From positions 1 through 8,816 of the forward strand of contig JAFDWA010000051.1 of the NCBI GenBank assembly GCA_018268735.1: a stretch of 8,816 bases of DNA. Direction: 5' to 3'. The notes under the pieces were generated by a model, which saw nothing but the letters and a program-made list of their open reading frames with translations, was not told the origin of the DNA and searched no databases. The translations under genes were made by a program, and so were the position numbers. This document shows, piece by piece, positions 1-5,498 of the stretch; within the stretch, counting starts at the first letter, position 1, and each line of letters opens with the position of its first letter. Source of the stretch: Actinomycetota bacterium. GTDB lineage: Bacteria; Actinomycetota; Acidimicrobiia; Acidimicrobiales; Microtrichaceae.

Positions 1-1
1 C

Positions 2-1747
2 TCGCTGTCGGCGGACGCGTCCCTCGACTCCGCGGCGGACACCCCTCGCTCCGTCGTCGTGAACCCGTGGTTCGACTGGGGCCAGGACCGACGACCGCAC
101 ACGCCGTGGCACCGCAGCGTGCTCTACGAGGCCCATGTCCGCGGCCTCACCATGCGGCACCCCGACGTCGACCCCGACCTCCGCGGCACCTACCTCGGGG
201 TGTGCCAACCACCGATCGTCGACCATCTGCTGGAGCTCGGCGTGACCGCCGTCGAGCTCATGCCGGTGCACCAGTTCGTCCACGACCGGCGCCTGATCGA
301 GGCGGGGCTGCGCAACTACTGGGGCTACAACTCGATCGGCTACTTCGCCCCGCACAACACCTACTCGGTCGGCGGTGACCTCGGTGCCCAGGTGCAGGAG
401 TTCAAGGTCATGGTCAAGACCCTGCACGCGGCGGGAATCGAGGTGATCCTCGACGTCGTGTACAACCACACCGCCGAGGGCGGCACCGGCGGTCCGGTGC
501 TGAGCTTCAAGGGCCTCGACAACCCCGGCTACTACCGGCTCGATCCGTCCGATCCGTCGCGCTACATCGACTACACGGGCACCGGCAACAGCCTGAACAT
601 GCGTCACCCGAACGTGCTGCAGCTCATCATGGACAGCCTGCGGTACTGGATCCAGGACATGCACGTCGACGGGTTCCGCTTCGACCTCGCGGCGACCCTC
701 GCCCGGGAGCTGCACGACGTGGATCGCCTGTCGAGCTTCTTCGACCTCATCCAGCAGGACCCCGTGGTCAGCCAGGTGAAGCTCATCGCAGAGCCGTGGG
801 ACGTGGGTGAGGGCGGCTACCAGGTGGGCAACTTCCCGACGCTGTGGTCGGAGTGGAACGGCCGCTACCGCGACTGCGTCAGGGACCTGTGGTGCGTCGG
901 CGACGGGGTGCTCGGCGAGTTCGCGTCGCGCATCACCGGCAGCTCCGACCTCTACGAGGACGACGGACGCCGACCGCACGCCAGCATCAACTTCGTCACC
1001 GCGCACGACGGGTTCACCCTGTCGGACCTCGTCAGCTACGAGCACAAGCACAACGAGGCGAACGGCGAAGGCAACCGGGATGGCACCGACGACAACCGCT
1101 CCACGAACTGCGGGGTCGAGGGCCCGAGCGACGACCCGGTCGTGACGGCGCACCGCGGCCAGCTGCGGCGCAACCTCATGGCGACCCTCATGCTGTCCCA
1201 GGGGGTCCCGATGCTGCTGCACGGCGACGAGACCGGCCGCACCCAGGGCGGCAACAACAACGCCTACGCACAGGACAACGAGGTCTCCTGGGTCGACTGG
1301 GACGCCGTCGACGAGGAGTTCCTGGGCTTCTGTCGACGGCTGACAGCGCTCCGGCGGTCGCACCCCGCGTTGCAGCGGCACCGCTTCCTCACAGGTCGAC
1401 CACCGGCGGACGGCGAGCTGCCCGACGTCGCGTGGTTCGCCCCGAGCGGCACCCAGATGTCCGAGCACGACTGGGGTCCCGAGGCACGTCAGGTCGCCAT
1501 GTGGCTGAACGGCGAGCTGGCCGAGACCGGTCGACGTGGCGAGGCGGTCGTCGACGACACGCTCCTCGTGTGCGTCAACGCCGACGCGCAGCCGTCAGCC
1601 CAGGTGCTGCCCTCCGCGGGGTGGGGAGCGGGATGGGTGCTGGTGCTCGACACCGCGACCACGGTGGATCCGCCCACCACCCGCTACCCCGCGGGAGCGA
1701 CGGTCCAGATGGGTCCACGGACGATGCTGCTGCTCGAACGTCGCTGA
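2..1747 (+). CDS. glgX: Glycogen debranching enzyme GlgX (5'-truncated by window edge)
   Basis: GH13 isoamylase-type debranching enzyme that cleaves alpha-1,6 branches of glycogen or limit dextrins in the cytoplasm. The reading frame is open from base 2, so the GTG at 59 lies inside the gene (SVVVNPWFDWG is a typical internal GlgX stretch). The N-terminal CBM48 region, roughly 130 residues by family length (about 700), lies upstream of the window. Numbering from the codon at 59, the four GH13 regions are complete: region I DVVYNH (132-137), region II GFRFDLA with nucleophile D209, region III AEPWD with acid/base E245, and region IV TAHD with D317. GlgX hallmarks NYWGYN (86-91) and GGNNNAYAQDNEVSW follow. 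A C-terminal beta domain ends at the TGA. It converges on the ABC gene with only 25 bp between the stops. The sibling TreX-type isoamylases share these motifs, but GlgX is the best call. Confidence 0.95.
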   Translation, partial: SLSADASLDSAADTPRSVVVNPWFDWGQDRRPHTPWHRSVLYEAHVRGLTMRHPDVDPDLRGTYLGVCQPPIVDHLLELGVTAVELMPVHQFVHDRRLIEAGLRNYWGYNSIGYFAPHNTYSVGGDLGAQVQEFKVMVKTLHAAGIEVILDVVYNHTAEGGTGGPVLSFKGLDNPGYYRLDPSDPSRYIDYTGTGNSLNMRHPNVLQLIMDSLRYWIQDMHVDGFRFDLAATLARELHDVDRLSSFFDLIQQDPVVSQVKLIAEPWDVGEGGYQVGNFPTLWSEWNGRYRDCVRDLWCVGDGVLGEFASRITGSSDLYEDDGRRPHASINFVTAHDGFTLSDLVSYEHKHNEANGEGNRDGTDDNRSTNCGVEGPSDDPVVTAHRGQLRRNLMATLMLSQGVPMLLHGDETGRTQGGNNNAYAQDNEVSWVDWDAVDEEFLGFCRRLTALRRSHPALQRHRFLTGRPPADGELPDVAWFAPSGTQMSEHDWGPEARQVAMWLNGELAETGRRGEAVVDDTLLVCVNADAQPSAQVLPSAGWGAGWVLVLDTATTVDPPTTRYPAGATVQMGPRTMLLLERR

Positions 1748-1772
1748 GGCGGTCCGGTGTCGACCGCGACGC

Positions 1773-2621
1773 TCACGCTCGGCGAGCGCTCCAGCGGCGG
1801 CCGTGGCGGTCCAACGCGAGCGGGATGCCGAAGGTCTCGCTGAGCACCTCGGCGGTCAGGACCTGCTCGATGGGTCCCGCGGCGACGACGTGACCGTCGG
1901 CGACGGCGAGGAGGTGGGTGAAGCTCGACGGGATCTCCTCGACGTGGTGGGTGACGAGCGCCATGGGTGCCGAGTCCGGGTCCGCGGCCAGCGCGTCGAG
2001 GCGGTCGACGAGCTCCTCGCGTCCGCGGAGGTCGAGCCCAGCGGTCGGCTCGTCGAGCAGCACCAGGCCCGGACGGTTCATCAGCGCACGGGCGAGCAGG
2101 GTCCGCTGACGCTCGCCGGAGGACAACGTGCCGAACGGGTGGTCGGCGACGTGGGCGACGCCCTGGTCGGAAAGCAGGCCGATGGCCCGGTCGCGGTCCT
2201 CGGTCGTGTAGGTGTGCCACCACGGCTCCAGCGCGGCGTGTCGGCCGCACATGACGATCTCGGTCGCGCTGAGCTGGGGGCGCATCAGGTCCGACATCGC
2301 CGAGCTCACGAGCGACACACGGGTGCGCAGCGCCCGGACGTCGGTGCGTCCGAGCTGCTGACCAAGCACCCTCACGCTGCCGCGGCTCGGGTGCTCGTAC
2401 AGCGCCGCGATTCGGATCAGCGTGGTCTTGCCGCTGCCGTTGCGGCCGAGGACCACCCAGTCGGTGCCGTGCTGCAGCTGCCAGTCGATCCCGTCGAGGA
2501 GGTCGCGTCCGTCGCGGGTGAAGCCGACGCCGACCATCTCCAGCGCGGCCCCGCTGGCTGTCGTGTCGTCTGCTGTCGTCTCGTCTGCTGTCGTGTCGTC
2601 TGCGGCCGGGGTGTCGCTCAC
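1773..2621 (-). CDS. ABC transporter ATP-binding protein, COG1119 (ModF/PhrA-like), orphan ATPase
   Basis: 282-residue cytoplasmic ABC ATPase. Starting at GTG 2621, it shows Walker A GRNGSGKTT (59-67), signature LSSGERQ (166-172), Walker B LVLLDEP with catalytic E191, D-loop GLDL (195-198) and switch histidine region THHVEE (224-229). The usual Q-loop glutamine after the second strand is replaced by VSS (105-107). That feature, with the HHVEEIP and SETFGIPL motifs, fits COG1119 as I recall it. The start was chosen because GTG 2621 overlaps the TGA of marR by 4 nt (GTGA), implying translational coupling; longer readings upstream run antisense-like through marR. Residues 7-21 are a low-complexity linker, ADDTT/ADETT/ADDTT. 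No permease or substrate-binding gene lies in the window, so the substrate is unknown; a non-transport role is possible. Confidence 0.9.
   Translation of the reverse strand: MSDTPAADDTTADETTADDTTASGAALEMVGVGFTRDGRDLLDGIDWQLQHGTDWVVLGRNGSGKTTLIRIAALYEHPSRGSVRVLGQQLGRTDVRALRTRVSLVSSAMSDLMRPQLSATEIVMCGRHAALEPWWHTYTTEDRDRAIGLLSDQGVAHVADHPFGTLSSGERQRTLLARALMNRPGLVLLDEPTAGLDLRGREELVDRLDALAADPDSAPMALVTHHVEEIPSSFTHLLAVADGHVVAAGPIEQVLTAEVLSETFGIPLALDRHGRRWSARRA
2559..2603 (-). repeat. 3 x 15-bp in-frame tandem repeat encoding an acidic Thr-rich linker
   Basis: Three consecutive 15-bp units (2559-2573, 2574-2588, 2589-2603) differ at a single base in the middle copy. Read on the minus strand they give ADDTT, ADETT, ADDTT, residues 7-21 of the ABC ATPase, before the conserved domain begins near residue 26. 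Near-identity at DNA level points to recent slippage; copy number probably varies between strains without affecting the ATPase fold. Confidence 0.85.
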
Positions 2622-3124
2622 GAGCTGAGGCCGAAGTGCTCGGCGACGTAGTCGTCCATCGCGTCGTTGAGCAGATCGAGTCCATCGAGCGCCGCGGTGG
2701 TCGGTCCGGGGCCGAGGCGGCCGAGCAGCGCCGAGAGCTTGCCGGCGACGGCCCGATCCGCTGCAGCGACGCGATCCCGGCCGGTGTCGGTGATGGTGAG
2801 CACCACGCGTCGACCGTCGGCGGGATCCGAGCGTCGTTCGACGAAGTCGCGGGCGCACAGCCCGTCGACGACCGAGGTGAGCGTCGAGGGGCTGACCTCG
2901 AGGAGTCGGGCGACCTCGCTGGCGGTGCGGTCGACCCCGTCGACGAACACGAGCACCCGGTACTGGGCGAGGGTCAGTCCGAGACCGCCGACGGCGTTGG
3001 CCGCGACGCGGGCCACGCGCACCGCTGCACGAGCAGCGTCGACGAAGCGTGCGTCTTCCTCCCTCGACTGCGTCGAGAGCGAGTGCAGGACGGGATCTTC
3101 GGGGTCAGGTTCGGTGGCCGACAC
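2618..3124 (-). CDS. MarR-family transcriptional regulator
   Basis: 168-residue winged-helix repressor, a usual MarR length. The helix-turn-helix spans about residues 68-98 (from ASEVARLLEV through VDGLCARDFVERR), and the wing carries the diagnostic DPADGRRVVLTITDTG (100-115). N- and C-terminal helices (about 24-50 and 120-163) would make the dimer interface. GTG 3124 is preferred: it lies 7 nt after a TACTGT hexamer, no Shine-Dalgarno is visible, and extending the frame to 3232 adds a Pro/Cys-rich segment unlike the family. The gene is first in an operon with the ABC ATPase (GTGA overlap) and is divergent from the coiled-coil gene. MarR proteins usually repress their own operon and neighbours and respond to small ligands; the tandem repeats across its start are obvious operator candidates. 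The ligand cannot be told from sequence. Confidence 0.9.
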   Translation of the reverse strand: MSATEPDPEDPVLHSLSTQSREEDARFVDAARAAVRVARVAANAVGGLGLTLAQYRVLVFVDGVDRTASEVARLLEVSPSTLTSVVDGLCARDFVERRSDPADGRRVVLTITDTGRDRVAAADRAVAGKLSALLGRLGPGPTTAALDGLDLLNDAMDDYVAEHFGLSS

Positions 3125-3173
3125 CGTGTGAACAGTAGGACCGTGTGAACCGCAGGACCGTGTGAACCGCGGG
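3123..3173 (-). repeat. Three tandem 17-bp direct repeats at the marR start (candidate operator)
   Basis: Units at 3157-3173, 3140-3156 and 3123-3139 share the minus-strand core GTTCACACGGT in the same orientation. The two distal units differ at one base (3171 against 3154); the start-proximal unit differs in its first half, where CTGCGG becomes CTACTG. The array ends inside the GTG start codon of marR. No dyad is obvious within a unit, whereas MarR dimers usually bind inverted repeats, so the operator role is inference from position. Confidence 0.8.
3132..3137 (-). promoter_or_regulatory. Candidate -10 element of the marR-ABC operon (leaderless)
   Basis: Read on the minus strand, TACTGT (TANNNT type) occupies 3137-3132 and is followed by exactly 7 nt (TCACACG) and then the GTG start at 3124. 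That spacing would put the transcription start at or next to the start codon, as in actinobacterial leaderless genes. No good -35 hexamer lies 17-18 nt further upstream; the sequence there is the neighbouring 17-bp repeat. The hexamer exists only in the start-proximal repeat copy. Confidence 0.5.
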
Positions 3174-3315
3174 CCAGCGCATCCGCCGCCCGGTCTGTCA
3201 GCGCCTGTTGGTACTCTGCAGGTTCGGCTCACATTCCCCTGCAGCGTCGCCGTGCGGCGCGAAGGCCGTCGCCCGGATCTCGCGTGGGATCCCCAACGAC
3301 GAAGGGATTGCGACC
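3174..3315 (+). promoter_or_regulatory. Promoter/leader side of the divergent intergenic region, upstream of the coiled-coil gene
   Basis: Beyond the 17-bp repeats, the divergent gap holds a possible plus-strand -10, TACTCT (3212-3217), without a convincing -35. If used, it would give a leader of about 90 nt. Two CTGCAG sites (3216-3221 and 3238-3243) and a short CGCC/GGCG hairpin near 3246-3257 lie in that leader. A Shine-Dalgarno-like GAAGGGA (3301-3307) sits 8 nt before the ATG at 3316 and fixes that start. No known riboswitch is recognised. Confidence 0.4.
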
Positions 3316-3906
3316 ATGACCATCACCGAAGCCGGTCGACACCGACTGCACGAGGCGCTCGTCACGGCGATCGGCGAACAGGAGGCTGCCGCCCTCATGG
3401 AACACCTCGCGCCGGTGGGCTGGGCCGACGTCGCGACCAAGACCGATCTCGAACACCTCCGCGTCGCGACAAGAACCGACATCGAACACCTCCGCAGTGA
3501 CATGGACGCCGGGTTCGCTGCCGCTCGTCGTGACCTCGATGCGGGACTCGCTGCCGTCCGCAGTGACATGGATGCCGGGTTCGCTGCTGTCAGTAGCGAA
3601 CTGGATGCGGGACTCGCTGCCGTCCGCAGCGAGATGGATGCCGGGTTCGCTGCTGTCCGTAGCGAACTGGATGCGGGACTCGCTGCCGTCCGCAGTGACA
3701 TGGACCTCGGGTTCGCTGCCGTCCGCAGCGAACTGGACGCCGGGTTCGCTGGTGTTCGTAGCGAACTGGGAGTCCGTTCCGTCAGCCTCGAGACGTCGTT
3801 GATGGTCAAGCTCAACAGCCAGCTCCGGTGGATCGTCGGAACCATCATCACCTCCTACGTGCTGCTGGTGAGCGTTGCTGGGCTCTTCGTCTCAGTCCGC
3901 TCCTAG
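3316..3906 (+). CDS. Hendecad-repeat coiled-coil protein with C-terminal membrane anchor (DUF1640/CCDC90-like)
   Basis: 196-residue protein of unknown function. Residues 1-38 form a small head (RLHEALVTAIGEQEAAALMEHLAPVGWADV). Residues 39-148 are ten consecutive 11-residue units: two of type ATKTDLEHLR, then eight of type SDMDAGFAAVR. Hydrophobics at unit positions 3, 7 and 10 give the 4-3-4 spacing of a hendecad coiled coil. Residues 172-194 (from WIVGTIITSYVLLVSV) form one membrane helix, leaving two residues outside, so it is probably tail-anchored with the rod in the cytoplasm. The architecture resembles bacterial DUF1640-like proteins. ATG 3316 is supported by a Shine-Dalgarno; readings from further upstream (3208) lack one. 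Its codons use more GCT, GAT and GAA than the neighbours. It is divergent from marR and monocistronic. A structural or adaptor role is only a guess. Confidence 0.8.
   Translation: MTITEAGRHRLHEALVTAIGEQEAAALMEHLAPVGWADVATKTDLEHLRVATRTDIEHLRSDMDAGFAAARRDLDAGLAAVRSDMDAGFAAVSSELDAGLAAVRSEMDAGFAAVRSELDAGLAAVRSDMDLGFAAVRSELDAGFAGVRSELGVRSVSLETSLMVKLNSQLRWIVGTIITSYVLLVSVAGLFVSVRS
3493..3756 (+). repeat. 8 x 33-bp coding tandem repeat with 66-bp higher-order unit
   Basis: Eight 33-bp units encode the hendecads R60-V147 of the coiled-coil protein. They alternate: units with Met at position 3 and Phe at 7 are followed by units with Leu at both, so the true DNA period is 66 bp. The 66-bp blocks 3538-3603 and 3604-3669 differ at only about three bases, and 3670-3735 is a slightly more diverged third copy. 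This indicates recent expansion or gene conversion rather than slow protein-level convergence. Confidence 0.9.
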
Positions 3907-3911
3907 CCAGT

Positions 3912-3956
3912 TCTGGGGTGTGGAATCGACACGATGTGTCGATTCCACACCCCAGA
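3912..3956. terminator. Perfect 21-bp inverted repeat with 3-nt loop; likely bidirectional terminator or palindromic element
   Basis: Arms 3912-3932 and 3936-3956 are exact reverse complements around the loop GAT; the arm begins TCTGGGGTGTGG. It starts 5 nt after the stop of the coiled-coil gene. There is no T-run on either side, so it is not a classical intrinsic terminator, although actinobacterial terminators often lack the U-tract. The arm is longer and its loop shorter than most terminators, so a dispersed palindromic repeat or a protein-binding dyad is an alternative. Confidence 0.6.
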
Positions 3957-3988
3957 TCCGGGAACGTCATCAGCGCGACGGCGAGGCG

Positions 3989-4024
3989 CCCGGTGCACGG
4001 ACTGGGGTGCTCCGGTGCATCGGG
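3989..4024. repeat. Imperfect 10-bp inverted repeat in the intergenic region
   Basis: CCCGGTGCAC (3989-3998) and GTGCATCGGG (4015-4024) pair at 9 of 10 positions, with one G-T wobble, around a 16-nt loop. Inner GGA/TCC can extend the stem past a one-base bulge. It lies between the large palindrome and the putative promoter of the CNNM operon, so it could be a second terminator stem or a regulator site. Nothing else is recognisable in 3957-4070. Confidence 0.3.
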
Positions 4025-4070
4025 TCGTCCACTCGCTCACGACGGAACAGGGAGGGAGCGGTGCCGCCGA

Positions 4071-4076
4071 TAGTGT
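4071..4076 (+). promoter_or_regulatory. Candidate -10 element of the CNNM operon
   Basis: TAGTGT (TANNNT) is followed by 7 nt (CTCCGCG) and a GTG at 4084, the leaderless spacing also seen before marR. No TTGACA-like hexamer stands 17-18 nt upstream. The GTG it would serve opens a 7-codon ORF rather than the main gene, whose own start is 20 nt further on. Confidence 0.4.
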
Positions 4077-4083
4077 CTCCGCG

Positions 4084-4107
4084 GTGCCGTCCCGCCTGAC
4101 AGCGTGA
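4084..4107 (+). CDS. Putative leaderless 7-codon upstream ORF coupled to the CNNM gene
   Basis: GTG at 4084 opens the peptide VPSRLTA, stopping with TGA at 4105-4107. That stop overlaps the GTG start of the CNNM gene (4104-4106) as GTGA. The main gene has no visible Shine-Dalgarno, and the only frame-compatible start after the in-frame TAG at 4071 is GTG 4104, so its initiation could depend on ribosomes finishing this mini-ORF. The ORF is very short and chance is a real alternative. Confidence 0.35.
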   Translation: MPSRLTA

Positions 4108-5498
4108 GCTCCGTCATCGGCCTGGCCGGCGTCATCGCGCTGATCGTGGCCAACGCGCTGTTCGTCGCCGTCGAGTTCGCGCTCGTCGCCGTGGACCGCA
4201 GCCAGGTGTCGCTCGCCGTCGACGGGGGTTCGCGCACCGCCCGACTCGTCGACGGCCTGCTGCACCACCTGTCGTTCAACCTGTCCGGAGCGCAGCTCGG
4301 CATCACGTTGTGCAGCCTCGGACTCGGGGTGCTCACCGAGCCGGTCGTCGCGCCCCTCCTCGAGCCGTTGTTCGGATCGCTGAGCGGTCGCAGCGCCGTC
4401 GCCGCATCGGTGGCTGCGGCGCTCGCGCTCACGACGGTCGTGCAGATGGTCGCCGGTGAACTGATCCCGAAGGGCGTCGCCGTGTCCCGACCGCTGCCGA
4501 CGGCGCTCGCGACCGTGGCGCCGTTCCGGGTGTTCGTGTCGGTGGCACGACCGGTGGTCGCAGTCTGCGACGCGTCTGCGGACGGCCTGCTCCGCCTCGT
4601 CGGCGTCCAGCCGGCAGAGGAGCTCTCCACGGTCCGCAGCCGTGAGGAACTCCACCGCCTCGTGCGGACCTCCCAGGAGGGAGGCACCTTGGTCGATCAG
4701 GCCGCGCTCCTGCTCGATCGGAGCTTCAGGTTCCGCCAGAAGTCCGCTGCGGACGCGTTGACGCCACGGATGCAGATCGAGGCGCTCCCGGTCGAAGGGA
4801 CCACCGGTGATCTGCTCGACCGCTCGGAAGCGACCGGGCTGTCACGGTTCCCGCTGACCGACGGGGACCTCGACCAGATCGTCGGCGTCGTCCACGTGAA
4901 GGACGTGCTGGGCATCGCCGAGCCACGCCGGCGCGACACCCCGCTCGGCGACATCGCCCGCCCGGTGGTCATGGTCCCCGAGTCGTTGGAGCTGGGGGAG
5001 CTCCTCGTCCGACTCCAGGAGGCGAGCGGTCAGTTCGCTGTGGTGCTCGACGAGTACGGCGCCACCGCCGGCATCATCACGCTCGAGGACCTCGTGGAGG
5101 AGATCGTCGGTGACATCTCCGACGAGTACGACCCTCCCGCCAGCGAGCCGCTCGTGCGTCGATGGGCCGGGGCGCACCTGCTCTCAGGACGCCTGCATCC
5201 CGACGAGGTCGACGACGCGTGCGGGTTCGAGATGCCGGAAGGTCCCTACGAGACGCTCGCCGGATTCGTCCTGGACCGACTTGGCTCCATCCCTGCGGTC
5301 GGCGACGGCTTCACCGAGCACGGATGGTCCGTCGAGGTGTCGGAGATGGAGGGTCACCGGGTCGCGGTCGTCCGACTGGTCGCACCGCCGCCGGGCTGGC
5401 TGCCCGAGAGCGACCGCCGTCGCAGCGCGGCGTCGCCTCCGGCCGACCGCGGCGCGGGAGAGGTTCCGACCCGTCGGCAGGAGGGCGAGGGCGGGTGA
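4104..5498 (+). CDS. CNNM/CorC-family membrane protein (DUF21 + CBS pair + CorC_HlyC domain)
   Basis: 464-residue inner-membrane protein of the HlyC/CorC (CNNM) family, linked to Mg2+/Co2+ export or homeostasis. The DUF21/CNNM transmembrane domain covers about residues 1-165, with hydrophobic segments near 4-30, 64-90, 97-118 and 134-158. It carries the family motifs NALFVAVEFAL (17-27), LGITLCSLGLG (65-75) and GELIPK (118-123). A CBS pair follows (about 218-275 and 283-340, the second with LDEYGATAGIITLEDLVEEI), as does a complete C-terminal CorC_HlyC domain (about 350-427). The last 30 residues are a charged tail. CBS pairs in this family bind adenine nucleotides with Mg2+. GTG 4104 is the only start after the in-frame stop at 4071 that keeps the first helix. 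The next gene overlaps it by 4 nt. Older annotations call such proteins hemolysins; toxin activity is not implied. Confidence 0.92.
   Translation: MSSVIGLAGVIALIVANALFVAVEFALVAVDRSQVSLAVDGGSRTARLVDGLLHHLSFNLSGAQLGITLCSLGLGVLTEPVVAPLLEPLFGSLSGRSAVAASVAAALALTTVVQMVAGELIPKGVAVSRPLPTALATVAPFRVFVSVARPVVAVCDASADGLLRLVGVQPAEELSTVRSREELHRLVRTSQEGGTLVDQAALLLDRSFRFRQKSAADALTPRMQIEALPVEGTTGDLLDRSEATGLSRFPLTDGDLDQIVGVVHVKDVLGIAEPRRRDTPLGDIARPVVMVPESLELGELLVRLQEASGQFAVVLDEYGATAGIITLEDLVEEIVGDISDEYDPPASEPLVRRWAGAHLLSGRLHPDEVDDACGFEMPEGPYETLAGFVLDRLGSIPAVGDGFTEHGWSVEVSEMEGHRVAVVRLVAPPPGWLPESDRRRSAASPPADRGAGEVPTRRQEGEGG
5479..5484 (+). promoter_or_regulatory. Strong Shine-Dalgarno that decides the start of the second CNNM gene
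   Basis: AGGAGG lies within the last codons of the first CNNM gene, 10 nt before GTG 5495. This supports that start over the much longer open frame that extends back to 5162. Confidence 0.7.

Noticed and set aside
59..61. GTG at 59 as the start of glgX
   Set aside because: The frame is open to the window edge and the residues before it align with internal GlgX sequence, so the gene begins upstream.
1776..1788. CGCTC/GAGCG hairpin near the convergent glgX and ABC stops as a terminator
   Set aside because: Only a 5-bp stem, no U-tract, and it lies within the last codons of the ABC gene; such stems are frequent by chance at this GC content.
3123..3173. CRISPR array or replication iterons for the 17-bp repeats
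   Set aside because: The repeats are contiguous with no spacers and sit at a promoter; there are no cas, rep or partition genes nearby.
3198..3851. Long alternative frames (minus strand and second plus frame) over the coiled-coil gene, with their own repeated peptides
   Set aside because: A 33-bp repeat lacking stops in one copy lacks them in all, so every frame stays open. Only the 3316 frame has a Shine-Dalgarno, a membrane helix and coiled-coil periodicity.
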